Assembly: GCF_002564045.1 (NCBI RefSeq)
Contig: NZ_PDJK01000002.1
Span: forward strand, 744,001-808,000
From: Amycolatopsis sulphurea
GTDB lineage: Bacteria; Actinomycetota; Actinomycetes; Mycobacteriales; Pseudonocardiaceae
Reading direction: 5' to 3'
DNA: 64,000 bases
Position numbers and translations under genes: made by a program. The notes under the pieces were generated by a model. It ran no database searches. It saw only the letters and a program-made list of their open reading frames with translations, and was not told where the DNA came from. The first letter of the stretch is position 1. Each line of letters opens with the position of its first letter. Below, piece by piece: positions 26,134-35,619 of the stretch.

Positions 26134-27210
26134 TCAGGCGTCGTAGTCGACGGTCACGCGGTCGGTGACGGGGTAGGACTGGCAGGTCAGGACGAAACCG
26201 GCGGCGACTTCGGCCTTTTCGAGGGCGAAGTTGCGGCGCAGGTCGACCTCGCCTTCGACGACCTTGGCCCGGCAGGTGCCGCACACCCCGCCCTTGCAGG
26301 CGAACGGGAGGTCGGGCCGGAATCGCTGGGCGCCGTCCAGCACGGTCGCTTCCCGCGGCAGGCTCATCGTGGTGGACCGGCCGTCCAGGAGCAGGGTGAC
26401 TTCCGAGGAAGCACCGGCCACGGCGGGATCCACGTGCTTCACCGGCTCCGGCGGCACATCGTCCACATAGAACAGTTCTTGATGGACCCGCGCATCCGGC
26501 ACGCCAAGCGCGGCCAGCACTTCTTGCGCACCGGTGACCAGGCCGAACGGGCCGCACAGCCAGAAGTGGTCCACATCGTCCACCGGGATCAGCGAAGCGA
26601 ACAGCGCGCGCAGCTTGTCCGCGTCGAGCCGGCCGGTGAACAGCTCGGCCTCGCGCGGCTCGCGGGAGAGCACGTGCACCAGCTCCAGCCGCGCCGGGTG
26701 ACGGTCCTTCAGATCGGCCAGCTCGTCGGCGAACATCACCGTGTCGGTGCGGCGGTTGCCGTACAACACGGTGACCGTGGCGTCGGGTGTCGCCAGCAGC
26801 GACGCCGCGATGGACAGCACCGGGGTGATCCCGGAACCGGCGGCGATCAGCACGTGATGCCCGCCCGCCGCGAGATCCGGCGTGAACGAGCCGGCCGGCG
26901 CGGCGACCTCGATGGTGTCGCCGGGCCGTACCTCGTTGACCAGCCAGGCGGAGAACATCCCACCCGGGACCAGCCGCACGCCGACGCGAGGCCGCTCCCC
27001 CACCGCGGCGCAGATCGAGTACGACCGGCGTTCGTCGCGGCCTTCTACGGTGCGGCGCAAGGTAAGCGACTGTCCTGGCGCGAAGGCGAAGGTTTCGGCC
27101 AGCTCCGGCGGAACGTCGAAGGTGACCGCGACGGCGTCGTCGCAGAGCCGCTCGACCGCGGCCACCTGCAGCGGGTGGAAGCCGGTGCGCCGGGAAACGG
27201 TGGCGGTCAC
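26134..27210 (-). CDS. paaE: Phenylacetyl-CoA epoxidase, reductase subunit
   Basis: A 358-residue electron-transfer protein starting at GTG 27210, 8 bases after AAGGAG within the paaD end. It has a ferredoxin-NADP reductase-like FAD domain (LRRTVEGRDERRSYSICAAV), an NAD(P) domain (HHVLIAAGSGITPVLSIAAS) and a C-terminal 2Fe-2S ferredoxin domain with FACKGGVCGTCRAKVVEGEV plus a distal Cys in VLTCQSYPV. It passes electrons from NADPH to the PaaA di-iron centre during ring epoxidation of phenylacetyl-CoA. Last gene of paaZABCDE. Confidence 0.95.
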   Translation of the reverse strand: MTATVSRRTGFHPLQVAAVERLCDDAVAVTFDVPPELAETFAFAPGQSLTLRRTVEGRDERRSYSICAAVGERPRVGVRLVPGGMFSAWLVNEVRPGDTIEVAAPAGSFTPDLAAGGHHVLIAAGSGITPVLSIAASLLATPDATVTVLYGNRRTDTVMFADELADLKDRHPARLELVHVLSREPREAELFTGRLDADKLRALFASLIPVDDVDHFWLCGPFGLVTGAQEVLAALGVPDARVHQELFYVDDVPPEPVKHVDPAVAGASSEVTLLLDGRSTTMSLPREATVLDGAQRFRPDLPFACKGGVCGTCRAKVVEGEVDLRRNFALEKAEVAAGFVLTCQSYPVTDRVTVDYDA

Positions 27211-27212
27211 GA

Positions 27213-27707
27213 TCAGATCTCCTTGACGTGTTCGAACGGCTCCGAACAGGACCGGCAGCGCCACAACGCCTTGCACGCGGTCGCGCTGAACCGGGACTGT
27301 TCCTCGGTGTCCGGTGAACCGCAGTGTGGACAGTCCACTTTGCGCACCGAGGCACCGAGGGTGAGCGGGATCGGCCCGGCGGCCCGGCGAGGCGCGGTGC
27401 CCGGCGGCGCGATCCCGGCTTCGGCGAGTTTGCGCTTACCGCTCTCGCTGATCCAGTCCGAACTCCACGCGGGTTCCAGTACGGTGCGGATGTCGATCTC
27501 GGTGTAACCCGCCCCGCGCAGCGCGTACTCCAGGTCGTCGCGCATCGTGTCCATCGCCGGGCATCCGGTGTAGGTGGGCGTGATCGCCACCGTCACCCGT
27601 CCGTCCGTTTCGGACACTTCGCGCAGCACGCCGAGGTCGGCCAGGGTCAGCATCGGCAGCTCCGGATCGGTGACCGTCGCGGCCACCGCGGCTGCGGGGG
27701 TCACCAT
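27213..27707 (-). CDS. paaD: Phenylacetate degradation protein PaaD (Fe-S assembly factor)
   Basis: A 164-residue protein. ATG at 27707 overlaps the paaC stop by 7 bases. The N-terminal DUF59/MIP18 domain is seen in VTDPELPMLTLADLGVLREV and VAITPTYTGCPAMDTMRDDL with its conserved Cys. The C-terminal domain has a four-Cys zinc ribbon (VDCPHCGSPDTE and LWRCRSCSEPFEHVK). PaaD is needed to mature the epoxidase metal centre. Two bases separate it from paaE. Confidence 0.94.
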   Translation of the reverse strand: MVTPAAAVAATVTDPELPMLTLADLGVLREVSETDGRVTVAITPTYTGCPAMDTMRDDLEYALRGAGYTEIDIRTVLEPAWSSDWISESGKRKLAEAGIAPPGTAPRRAAGPIPLTLGASVRKVDCPHCGSPDTEEQSRFSATACKALWRCRSCSEPFEHVKEI

Positions 27708-28597
27708 GTCGCTCCCGGCATCGCGCGGGCCACGCTCTGCAGCTCGGCCAGCAGGAACCCCATTTCCTCGGTGTGCACGCCGTCGCGGCCGGCACGGCCC
27801 GCCACCCCGGCGATCGCATTCCGCTGTGGACGGTCCACAGTGGCCGCAGCGAAAGCCTGGTCCAGTACCGCGTCGAACTCGGGCCGCAGGGTGGCCGCGT
27901 CCAGCAGTTCGTCCGGGTGCGTGGCGAACAGCTCGTCGACGTACGGCCAGACCGCGTCCATTCCTTCCTGCATCCGCTCGTGCGACAACGGCGTGCCGTC
28001 GCCGAGCCGGACGAGCCACTGTGCCGCGTAGTCCCGGTGGTAGGTCAGCTCCTTGACGCCCTTCACCGCGATTGCCGCGAGGACTGGGTCCACACTGGAT
28101 TCCGCCGACGTACTTCCTCCCGCGGAGGCGGCATCAGGCTCAAGCCGCTGGAACAGTGCGAGCCGCCAGGTCGAGAACACGAACAGCCGGGCGATCAGGT
28201 GCCCGAAATGCCCGCCGCCGAGTTCGGCCAGCCGCACGTTGCGGAACTCCTGTTCGGACCGCAGGAACGCCAGGTCGTCCTCGGCCCGCCCGGTACCGTC
28301 CGCCTTGCCCGCGCGGGCGAGCAGCAGTCGCGCCTGACCCAGCAGGTCGAGGCCGATGTTCGCGATGGCGACCTCGTCCTCCAGCTCCGGCGCGTGCGTG
28401 ACCCATTCCTGCAGCCGGTGCGAGAAGATCAGCGCGTCGTCGCCGAGCATCAGGCAGTACGCGGCCAGCCGCGCACCGTCCACTCCGGACGGGACGGAGG
28501 TGTCCACTCCGGACAACGGGTCCTCGAACCCGGTGCCGAACGCCCAGCGCGCGTCGTTGTCCTCGGTGATGGCTTCGTAGACGTTGTCGAAAGACAC
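27701..28597 (-). CDS. paaC: Phenylacetyl-CoA epoxidase, structural subunit PaaC
   Basis: A 298-residue ferritin-like helical protein starting at GTG 28597. It contains YCLMLGDDALIFSHRLQEWV, IANIGLDLLGQARLLLARAG and LTYHRDYAAQWLVRLGDGT. PaaC is homologous to PaaA but lacks its di-iron ligands and forms the structural partner of the epoxidase heterodimer. It lies 13 bases after paaB and overlaps paaD. Confidence 0.94.
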   Translation of the reverse strand: MSFDNVYEAITEDNDARWAFGTGFEDPLSGVDTSVPSGVDGARLAAYCLMLGDDALIFSHRLQEWVTHAPELEDEVAIANIGLDLLGQARLLLARAGKADGTGRAEDDLAFLRSEQEFRNVRLAELGGGHFGHLIARLFVFSTWRLALFQRLEPDAASAGGSTSAESSVDPVLAAIAVKGVKELTYHRDYAAQWLVRLGDGTPLSHERMQEGMDAVWPYVDELFATHPDELLDAATLRPEFDAVLDQAFAAATVDRPQRNAIAGVAGRAGRDGVHTEEMGFLLAELQSVARAMPGATW

Positions 28598-28610
28598 AGC
28601 ACGACACCCT

Positions 28611-28895
28611 TTACATGTGCGGGACGTTGTCGGGAATGTCGTAGAACGTCGGGTGCCGGTAGACCTTGTCCCCGCTGGGCGCGAAGAACGGATCCTTCTC
28701 GTCCGGCGAGGAGGCGGTGATGTCCGCCGCCTTCACCACCCAGATCGACACGCCTTCGTTGCGCCGGGTGTAGAGATCCCGCGCGTGGTGCAACGCCATC
28801 TCGTCGTCCGCCGCGTGCAGTGAACCCACGTGCACGTGGTTCAGACCACGCTTGCCTCGCACGAAAACCTCGTACAACGGCCAACCGTGCTTCAT
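28611..28895 (-). CDS. paaB: Phenylacetyl-CoA epoxidase subunit PaaB
   Basis: A 94-residue protein beginning [20 protein letters not shown], with [20 protein letters not shown] and VWVVK-like strand [10 protein letters not shown], exactly the PaaB layout. PaaB bridges dimers of the PaaAC core in the multicomponent epoxidase. Its ATG overlaps the paaA stop by 4 bases (ATGA). Confidence 0.95.
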   Translation of the reverse strand: MKHGWPLYEVFVRGKRGLNHVHVGSLHAADDEMALHHARDLYTRRNEGVSIWVVKAADITASSPDEKDPFFAPSGDKVYRHPTFYDIPDNVPHM

Positions 28896-29833
28896 ACCGA
28901 AACCTCTTCCTTCGCCGCGTGCGCGACGGCGGCCTCCCGCACCCAGGCGCCTTCCTCGTGCGCCCGGCGCCGGTGCGCGATCCGCTGCGCATTGCACGGA
29001 CCATTGCCCTTCAGCACGTTCTTGAACTCGTCCCAGTCGAGAGCGCCGAAATCGTAGTGCTCCCGCGAAGCGTTCCAGCGCAGGTCCGGGTCCGGCAACC
29101 GCACGCCGAGCGCGTCGGCCTGCGGAACGGACATGTCGACGAAGCGCTGCCGCAGCTCGTCGTTGGTGTGCCGCTTGACCTTCCACGCCATGGACTGCGC
29201 GGTGTTCGGCGAATCCGCGTCCGGCGGGCCGAACATCATCAGCGACGGCCACCACCAGCGGTTCACCGCGTCCTGCACCATTTCCCGCTGCTGCCGCGTG
29301 CCCTTCATCATGGTCATCAGCAGCTCGTAGCCCTGCCGCTGGTGGAAGGACTCCTCCTTGCAGATCCGGATCATCGCCCGCGCGTACGGCCCATAGGACG
29401 AACGGCACAGCGGCACCTGGTTGCAGATCGCCGCGCCGTCCACGAGCCAGCCGATCACCCCGACGTCGGCGAAGGTCAGCGTCGGGTAGTTGAAGATCGA
29501 GGAGTACTTCTGGCCGCCGGTGATCAGCTTTTCGGTCAGCTCCGCCCGGTCGGTGCCCAGGGTTTCCGCCGCCGAGTACAGATACAGCCCGTGCCCGGCC
29601 TCGTCCTGCACCTTCGCCAGCAGGATCGCCTTGCGCCGCAAGGACGGCGCGCGGGTGATCCAGTTGCCCTCCGGCTGCATGCCGATGATCTCCGAATGCG
29701 CGTGCTGCGCGATCTGCCGGATCATCGTCTTGCGGTAGCCCTCGGGCACCCAGTCGCGCGGCTCCACGCGCTGGTCGCGTTCGATGGTGTGCTCGAAGTA
29801 CGCTTCCAGTTCGGGTTCTGCACCAGCGGTCAC
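28892..29833 (-). CDS. paaA: Phenylacetyl-CoA epoxidase, catalytic subunit PaaA
   Basis: A 313-residue di-iron oxygenase subunit. GTG at 29833 overlaps the paaZ stop. The iron-ligand helices are visible: [20 protein letters not shown] (Glu-x-x-His), and [20 protein letters not shown] (Glu-Glu-x-x-His), with the substrate-pocket region [16 protein letters not shown]. It inserts one oxygen atom into phenylacetyl-CoA to give the ring-1,2-epoxide. Ligand spacing is intact, so the enzyme should be active. Confidence 0.96.
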   Translation of the reverse strand: MTAGAEPELEAYFEHTIERDQRVEPRDWVPEGYRKTMIRQIAQHAHSEIIGMQPEGNWITRAPSLRRKAILLAKVQDEAGHGLYLYSAAETLGTDRAELTEKLITGGQKYSSIFNYPTLTFADVGVIGWLVDGAAICNQVPLCRSSYGPYARAMIRICKEESFHQRQGYELLMTMMKGTRQQREMVQDAVNRWWWPSLMMFGPPDADSPNTAQSMAWKVKRHTNDELRQRFVDMSVPQADALGVRLPDPDLRWNASREHYDFGALDWDEFKNVLKGNGPCNAQRIAHRRRAHEEGAWVREAAVAHAAKEEVSV

Positions 29834-31860
29834 GGCTGCTCCTTGGAGACGAGGGTGAGCACGTCGTACTTGGCGACCGACTCGCCGTCGGCGTTCGTCA
29901 CGTCGGCGTCCCAGCGGACCTCGCCGTAGTCCTGGTCGATCCGCGGGGTGATCTGCTTGGCGGTGAGCGTCACGGTGAGCGAGTCGCCGACCTTCACCGG
30001 GGTCAGGAAACGCAGACTCTCCAGGCCGTAGTTGGCCAGCACCGGACCGGGCTCCGGCGAGACGAACAGCCCGGCCGCGAACGACACGACCAGGTAGCCG
30101 TGCGCCACGATCCCGCCGAACAGCGGGTTCGCCGCGGCCGCTTCGGGATCGGTGTGCGCGTAGAAGGTGTCCCCGGTGAACTCGGCAAAGTGGTCCACAT
30201 CGGACTGTGTCACGGTGCGCGGACCCGCCGTCACGCTGTCGCCGATCCGCAGCTCCGCCAAGGACTTCCGGAACGGGTGCACGTCGTCTTCGAGGCGCGG
30301 CGCACCCGTGACCCAGCGACCGGAGACCGCGCTGAGCACCTTCGGGCTGCCCTGCACCGCAGTGCGCTGCATGTGGTGCAGCACACTGCGGATGCCGCCC
30401 ATCTCCTCGCCGCCGCCGGCGCGCCCGGGTCCACCGTGGACCAGTTGCGGCATCGGCGAGCCGTGCCCGGTGGACTCCTTCGCGTCGTCGGAATCCAGCA
30501 CCAGCAACCGGCCGTGGTACGGCGCGACGCCCAGCACGACCTCGCGCGCGAATTCCGGGTCGCCGGTGACGATCGACCCGGCGAGGCTGCCGCCGCCGCG
30601 CGCGGCCAGCTTGATGACCTGCTCGACAGAGGTGTAGGGCAGCAATGTGGACACTGGGCCGAACGCCTCGACCTCATGCGGTTCCGCCCGTTCGGGGTCG
30701 GCCTTGAGCAGCACCGGCGAGATGAACGCGCCCCTCGCCTCGTCGCCGTCCACCACGTCGACGTGATCCGGGTCGCCGAACACGATGCTGCCCGCGTCGA
30801 GCAGCGCCTTCAGCGAACGGCGTACCTCTTCGCGCTGCTCCAGGCTGGCCAGCGCGCCCATCCGGACGCCTTCGGCGCTCGGGTTGCCCACGGTCACCTT
30901 CGCCAGCCGCGCGCTCACCGCAGCGGCGACGTCGTCGAGCATCTCGGCGGGCACGAACGCGCGCCGGATCGCGGTGCACTTCTGCCCCGCCTTCACCGTC
31001 ATCTCGGTGGCGAGCTGCTTCACGAAGAGGTCGAATTCCGGCGTCGACGGCCGCGCGTCCGGCGCGAGGATCGAGCAGTTCAGCGAGTCGGCTTCGGCGT
31101 TGAAGCGCACCGAGTTACGCACGATCGCCGGGTGCGCCCGCAGCTTCTGCGCGGTGGAGGCCGAACCGGTGAACGACACCAGATCCTGCGCCGTCACGTG
31201 GTCGAGCAGGTCGCCGACGCTGCCCGCGACGAACTGCACCGAGCCCTCGGGCAGGATGCCGGACTCGATGATCAGCTCGACCAGCCGCGCGGTCAGGTAG
31301 GCGGTCTGGCTCGCCGGTTTGATCAGGCTGGGCACCCCGGCGAGGAACGCGGGGGCGAGCTTCTCCAGCGGCCCCCACACCGGGAAGTTGAACGCGTTGA
31401 TCTGGATCGCGACGCCGCGCAGTGGTGTGGCGATGTGCTGGGCGACGAACGTGCCGCCCTTGCTCAGCGGCTCCACCGCACCGTCGACGTACACCGTGTC
31501 GTTCGGCAGCTCGCGCTTGCCCTTCGAGCCGTAGCTGAACAGCACGCCGATGCCGCCGTCGATGTCGAACTTGGAGTCGCCCAGCGTGGCACCCGTCTTC
31601 GCGGACAGCGCGTACAGCTCTTCGCGGTGTTCACGCAGGTGCGAAGCGAGCGACTTCAGCAGCGCGGCCCGCTGGTGGAACGTCAGCTCACGCAGCGCCG
31701 GACCGCCGACGCTCCGGCCGTATTCCAGCGCGCCGGCGAAGTCGACGCCCTTCGACGAGATGCGCGCGACCTCCTCCCCGGTCGCCGCGTCGTGCAGCGG
31801 GGCCCCCTCTTCGGACGCCGTGTGCCAACCCCCGGAGACGTAGCTGCGGAGCAAACCCAT
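29830..31860 (-). CDS. paaZ: PaaZ: oxepin-CoA hydrolase / 3-oxo-5,6-dehydrosuberyl-CoA semialdehyde dehydrogenase
   Basis: A 676-residue bifunctional enzyme. Residues 1-520 are an aldehyde dehydrogenase ([33 protein letters not shown], catalytic Cys in [12 protein letters not shown]). Residues about 540-676 are a MaoC hot-dog hydratase ([20 protein letters not shown], then [20 protein letters not shown]). The hydratase opens the oxepin ring and the dehydrogenase oxidises the resulting aldehyde. It is the first gene of the leftward operon, so its promoter region (31861-32059) controls the whole block. Confidence 0.95.
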   Translation of the reverse strand: MGLLRSYVSGGWHTASEEGAPLHDAATGEEVARISSKGVDFAGALEYGRSVGGPALRELTFHQRAALLKSLASHLREHREELYALSAKTGATLGDSKFDIDGGIGVLFSYGSKGKRELPNDTVYVDGAVEPLSKGGTFVAQHIATPLRGVAIQINAFNFPVWGPLEKLAPAFLAGVPSLIKPASQTAYLTARLVELIIESGILPEGSVQFVAGSVGDLLDHVTAQDLVSFTGSASTAQKLRAHPAIVRNSVRFNAEADSLNCSILAPDARPSTPEFDLFVKQLATEMTVKAGQKCTAIRRAFVPAEMLDDVAAAVSARLAKVTVGNPSAEGVRMGALASLEQREEVRRSLKALLDAGSIVFGDPDHVDVVDGDEARGAFISPVLLKADPERAEPHEVEAFGPVSTLLPYTSVEQVIKLAARGGGSLAGSIVTGDPEFAREVVLGVAPYHGRLLVLDSDDAKESTGHGSPMPQLVHGGPGRAGGGEEMGGIRSVLHHMQRTAVQGSPKVLSAVSGRWVTGAPRLEDDVHPFRKSLAELRIGDSVTAGPRTVTQSDVDHFAEFTGDTFYAHTDPEAAAANPLFGGIVAHGYLVVSFAAGLFVSPEPGPVLANYGLESLRFLTPVKVGDSLTVTLTAKQITPRIDQDYGEVRWDADVTNADGESVAKYDVLTLVSKEQP

Positions 31861-31878
31861 GCCAACCCTCTCGCCGAA

Positions 31879-31900
31879 TTACCAACCGGACGTTCAGTAA
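31879..31900. promoter_or_regulatory. PaaR operator candidate upstream of paaZ
   Basis: A 22-bp site beginning TTACC and ending TCAGTAA, 18 bases upstream of the paaZ start. A second site of identical length and ends lies near paaI. Inner positions keep a CC...CG pattern. The partial dyad (ATTAC...GTAAT when extended by one base) fits a TetR-type operator, and the downstream tetR gene is the natural binder. Confidence 0.6.
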
Positions 31901-32012
31901 TTCGCATGGTAGCGGCCCCGCGGCACCCCGACAAGCCTCGCCCAGCCGGACCAGGCCGGACGACGCTTGACAGCGCCGCGGGCAACTGCCTTTACTGAGT
32001 CACATCCTCTGG

Positions 32013-32034
32013 TTACCGGCCATTCGGTCAGTAA
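32013..32034. promoter_or_regulatory. PaaR operator candidate upstream of paaI
   Basis: A 22-bp site with TTACC at its left end and CGGTCAGTAA at its right end, 25 bases upstream of the paaI start. Its left part TTACCGGCC and right part CGGTCAGTAA form a better dyad than the paaZ site. Similar palindromes have been described for PaaR in Corynebacterium. Confidence 0.6.
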
Positions 32035-32059
32035 GTTGGACACAGGAGGTCACCGGACC

Positions 32060-32479
32060 GTGACACCCAACGCCGCGCACGCCATGTTCGAGGTCGACAA
32101 GGCGTCCCGCGCGCTCGGCATCAACCTGCGCGAAGCCGGCGAAGGCCGCGCCGTGGCCACGATGACGGTCACCGAGTCCATGGTCAACGGCCACGCGATC
32201 GCGCACGGCGGCTACGTGTTCCTGCTCGCCGACACCGCCTTCGCGTGCGCGTGCAATTCCCACGGACCCGTCACAGTCGCGTCCGGCGCGGAGATCTCCT
32301 TCGTCACGGCCGGACGGCTGGGCGACCATCTCGTGGCCACCGCCGTCGAGCGCACTCGCTACGGCCGCAACGGCATCTACGACGTCACCGTGCATCGGGA
32401 GACCCCCGAAGGGCCGGAGGTCGTCGCCGAGTTCCGCGGCCGCAGCCGCGTCATCGAGAAGTCACGGGAAAACGCATGA
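32060..32479 (+). CDS. paaI: Hydroxyphenylacetyl-CoA thioesterase PaaI
   Basis: A 139-residue hot-dog thioesterase. GTG at 32060 follows AGGAGG by about 10 bases. The family motif MVNGHAIAHGGYVFLLADTA contains the HGG and the catalytic Asp of the tetrameric PaaI type. It hydrolyses dead-end hydroxyphenylacetyl-CoA thioesters to rescue coenzyme A during phenylacetate breakdown. First gene of the rightward operon; overlaps paaK by 4 bases. Confidence 0.93.
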   Translation: MTPNAAHAMFEVDKASRALGINLREAGEGRAVATMTVTESMVNGHAIAHGGYVFLLADTAFACACNSHGPVTVASGAEISFVTAGRLGDHLVATAVERTRYGRNGIYDVTVHRETPEGPEVVAEFRGRSRVIEKSRENA

Positions 32480-33759
32480 AGGACAGTGCCGAGAAGCTGA
32501 GCGCGGACGAACTGGCGGCCCTGCAGCTGGAGCGCCTGCAGTGGACGCTTCGGCACGCATACCACCACGTTCCGTTCTACCGCAGGAAGTTCGACGAAGC
32601 CGGGGTGCACCCGAAGGACTGTCACGAGCTGGCCGACCTCGCGAAGTTCCCGTTCACCACGAAAGCGGACCTGCGGGACAACTACCCGTTCGGCATGTTC
32701 GCCGTGCCGCAGAAGGACATCCGGCGACTGCACGCGTCCAGCGGCACCACCGGGAAACCGACGGTGGTCGGCTACACCGAGGACGACCTGGACGTGTGGG
32801 CGACCGTGATGGCCCGGTCCATCCGCGCGGCGGGCGGACGTCCGGGACACAAGCTGCACAATGCGTACGGTTACGGCCTGTTCACCGGCGGGCTCGGCGC
32901 GCACTACGGCGCGGAGAAGCTCGGCTGCACGGTGATCCCCGCGTCCGGCGGGATGACCGCACGGCAGGTCCAGCTGATCACCGACTTCCGGCCGGAGATC
33001 ATCATGGTCACCCCGTCGTACATGCTGACTCTGCTGGACGAGTTCGAACGCCAGGGTGTCGACCCGCGAGCAAGCTCGCTGAAGGTCGGCATCTTCGGCG
33101 CGGAGCCGTGGACCGAGCAGATGCGCGCGGAGATCGAGGAGCGCTTCGCGATCGACGCGGTGGACATCTACGGCCTGTCCGAGGTGATGGGGCCGGGCGT
33201 CGCGCAGGAATGCGTGGAGACCAAGGACGGCCTGCACGTCTGGGAGGACCACTTCTTCCCCGAGGTGATCGACCCGTTCACCGAGGAAGTACTGCCCTCC
33301 GGCGTGCAGGGCGAGCTGCTGTTCACCTCGCTGACCAAGCAGGCGCTGCCGATCATCCGTTACCGCACCCGCGATCTGACCCGGCTGCTGCCGGGCACCG
33401 CGCGCCCGGCCTTCCGGCGGATGGAAAAGGTCACCGGACGCAGCGACGACCTGATCATCCTGCGCGGGGTGAACGTGTTCCCCACCCAGATCGAGGAGAT
33501 CGTGCTGCGCACCGCCGCGCTCAGCCCGCACTTCCAGCTGGTGCGCACCACCCGTGGCCGGCTCGACCACCTCACCGTGCGAGTGGAGGCTCGGCACGAC
33601 GCGGACGGCCAGGACCGCGCCACGGCCGCGGCGGCGCTGGTCGCGGGGGTCAAGGACGGGGTCGGGGTGAGCGTGTCGGTCGAGGTGGTGGACCCGGACA
33701 CGCTGGAACGCTCGGCCGGTAAAATGCGCCGCGTGATCGACGACCGGGACCGCGGGTGA
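32476..33759 (+). CDS. paaK: Phenylacetate-CoA ligase
   Basis: A 427-residue member of the adenylate-forming family. The phosphate-binding loop LHASSGTTGKPTVVGYT, the AMP motif VDIYGLSEVMGPGVAQEC, the hinge YRTRDLTRLLPG and the C-terminal GRSDDLIILRGVNVFPTQIE are all present. It activates phenylacetate with ATP and CoA, the entry step of the pathway. ATGA overlap upstream with paaI and GTGA overlap downstream with the tetR gene give one tightly coupled operon. Confidence 0.96.
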   Translation: MKDSAEKLSADELAALQLERLQWTLRHAYHHVPFYRRKFDEAGVHPKDCHELADLAKFPFTTKADLRDNYPFGMFAVPQKDIRRLHASSGTTGKPTVVGYTEDDLDVWATVMARSIRAAGGRPGHKLHNAYGYGLFTGGLGAHYGAEKLGCTVIPASGGMTARQVQLITDFRPEIIMVTPSYMLTLLDEFERQGVDPRASSLKVGIFGAEPWTEQMRAEIEERFAIDAVDIYGLSEVMGPGVAQECVETKDGLHVWEDHFFPEVIDPFTEEVLPSGVQGELLFTSLTKQALPIIRYRTRDLTRLLPGTARPAFRRMEKVTGRSDDLIILRGVNVFPTQIEEIVLRTAALSPHFQLVRTTRGRLDHLTVRVEARHDADGQDRATAAAALVAGVKDGVGVSVSVEVVDPDTLERSAGKMRRVIDDRDRG

Positions 33760-34349
33760 CGACCTCGCCGGCGCGGCGCGGCCGGCCCGGCTACGACCTG
33801 GAATCGCTGCTGCAGGTCGCGGTGAAGCTGTTCAACGAGCGCGGCTACGACGGGACCAGCATGGAGGACCTGTCGCGCAAGCTGGGCATCACGAAGTCCG
33901 CGATCTACCACCACGTGCCCAGCAAGGAGGAACTCCTGCGGCTGGCCGTGGACCGGGCGCTCGACGGCCTGTTCGCGGTCGCGGACGAGACCGCTGCGCT
34001 GGAAGGCCCCGCGATCGAGCGGCTGGAACACCTGGTCCGCGGCAGCGTGCTGGTGCTGGCCGACCGGCTGCCGTTCGTCACGCTGCTGCTGCGCGTGCGC
34101 GGCAACACCAAGGTCGAACGTGCCGCGCTGGCCCGCCGCCGCGAGTTCGACCATCTGGTGACCGACCTGGTGAAACAGGCCTGCGCCGAGGGCGATGTCC
34201 GGCCCAGCCTCGATCCCGCGGTGGCCGCCCGGCTGCTGTTCGGCGCGGTCAACTCGCTCATCGAGTGGTACCGGCCGCGCCGCGATTCCCCGCCCACGGA
34301 TCTCGCGGACGCGGTGTGCACGATGGCCTTCGAAGGGTTGCGCGGCTGA
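33756..34349 (+). CDS. paaR: TetR-family regulator, probable PaaR
   Basis: A 197-residue TetR protein (YDLESLLQVAVKLFNERGYD, SMEDLSRKLGITKSAIYHHV) with a C-terminal TetR-type ligand domain (LVRGSVLVLADRLPFVTLLL and FGAVNSLIEWYRP). Being the last gene of paaI-paaK-tetR and near two matched operator candidates, it is probably the phenylacetyl-CoA-responsive repressor of the cluster. This assignment rests on context; the symbol should be read as provisional. Confidence 0.82.
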   Translation: MTTSPARRGRPGYDLESLLQVAVKLFNERGYDGTSMEDLSRKLGITKSAIYHHVPSKEELLRLAVDRALDGLFAVADETAALEGPAIERLEHLVRGSVLVLADRLPFVTLLLRVRGNTKVERAALARRREFDHLVTDLVKQACAEGDVRPSLDPAVAARLLFGAVNSLIEWYRPRRDSPPTDLADAVCTMAFEGLRG

Positions 34350-34463
34350 GGATGTTCCGACACCGCGGTGTCCATTTCGGACGCTGCATCCTGGACTGTC
34401 CACATGCGAAACCGGGGGCGGTCGAGGACCGGAGCTGTCCGCATTACCGTTTACGCTCGTCTC

Positions 34464-35558
34464 GTGCACCTCTCCTACCGAGTCCTGAACCGCGCCACGC
34501 TCGACCGGCAGCTCCTGCTGCGCAGGGCCAAGATGCCCGCGCTCGACGCCGTCCGGCACCTGGCCGGATTGCAAGCCCAGGCACCATTCCCGCCGTACTA
34601 CGCGCTGTGGACCCGGCTGCACGGCTTCCGCCCGGACGACCTGGCCCGGTTGCTGCTCGACCGCCGCGTCGTGCGGATCGCGTTGATGCGCGGCACCGTC
34701 CACCTGGTCACGGCCGAAGACGCGCTCGCGTGGCGTCCGCTGGTGCAGACGGTGATGACACGCGCCCTTGCCGCGGACAGCCAGCACAAGGTCCCGCTGT
34801 CCCGCGTCGACCACGCTCTCGTGACGAAAGCCGCGGTCGAGCTGCTCGCGGAGCGGCCGTATTCGAGTGCCGAACTCGGTGCAGCGCTGGCCGAGCGGTT
34901 CCCGGACGCGCCCGCGGGCGCACACACGCACCTGGTCCGCAACGGGCTCCCGCTCGTCCAGCTGCCGCCACGCGGGGTGTGGGGCAAAGCCGGGCAGCCG
35001 ACGTACCAGCACGCCTCGCACTGGCTCCACGCCGTGGCCGCACCGGCGCCCGATCCGGCCGCACTCGTGCGCCGCTACCTCGCCGCGTTCGGCCCGGCCA
35101 TCATCGCCGATGTGCAGACCTGGTCCGGGCTCACCAAGCTGAGCGAAGTCGTCGAGCCGATGGACCTGCGCACCTACCGCGATCCGGAACAACGGGTGCT
35201 CTACGACCTGCCCGAAGCGACCCTGCCGGACGAGGACACCCCGGCGCCGCCACGACTGCTCGGCCCGTTCGACCAGACGGTGCTCTCCTACGCCGACCGC
35301 ACGCGGGTGCTCCCGGAGGCCCACCGCAAACGTTTGATCACCCAGAACGGCCTGGTCAAAGGCGCCCTGCTGGTCGGCGGCCACGTGGGCGGCACCTGGG
35401 AAACCGCCACCGCACGTGGGCTCGCCACGCTGCGGCTGACCGCGTTCGACCGGCTCCCGAAACGCGACGTCGCCGCCCTGGAAAGCGCCGGACGGCGGCT
35501 GCTGGCCTGGGCCGAGCCCGAGCTGGAGCACCAGGTCGCCTGGGCAGAAGGGCTGTGA
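34464..35558 (+). CDS. Winged-helix DNA-binding domain protein (HTH_42 / DUF1006-type)
   Basis: A 364-residue protein from the GTG at 34464. The N-terminus RVLNRATLDRQLLLRR, then HLAGLQAQAPFPPYYALWTR and RIALMRGTVHLVTAEDAL are typical of the actinobacterial winged-helix family related to YcaQ/AlkX-type proteins. The middle has FGPAIIADVQTWSGLT and the C-terminal part LGPFDQTVLSYADRTRVLP. Some relatives resolve DNA crosslinks, but this branch has no proven function. The stop codon lies in the first bases of a repeat copy. Confidence 0.82.
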   Translation: MHLSYRVLNRATLDRQLLLRRAKMPALDAVRHLAGLQAQAPFPPYYALWTRLHGFRPDDLARLLLDRRVVRIALMRGTVHLVTAEDALAWRPLVQTVMTRALAADSQHKVPLSRVDHALVTKAAVELLAERPYSSAELGAALAERFPDAPAGAHTHLVRNGLPLVQLPPRGVWGKAGQPTYQHASHWLHAVAAPAPDPAALVRRYLAAFGPAIIADVQTWSGLTKLSEVVEPMDLRTYRDPEQRVLYDLPEATLPDEDTPAPPRLLGPFDQTVLSYADRTRVLPEAHRKRLITQNGLVKGALLVGGHVGGTWETATARGLATLRLTAFDRLPKRDVAALESAGRRLLAWAEPELEHQVAWAEGL

Positions 35559-35603
35559 AGGGGCCCTTCACGGACTCAGAGTCCGTGAAGGGCCCCTTCA
35601 CAG
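35553..35603. repeat. 51-bp intergenic palindrome, copy 4
   Basis: A perfect 24-nt inverted repeat (35553-35576 / 35580-35603) with a CAG centre, between convergent genes. The left arm begins inside the stop codon region of the winged-helix gene (GGGCTGTGA); the right end is 17 bases from the chitinase stop. Confidence 0.93.
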
Positions 35604-35619
35604 CGGGTCACCGAGCGGA

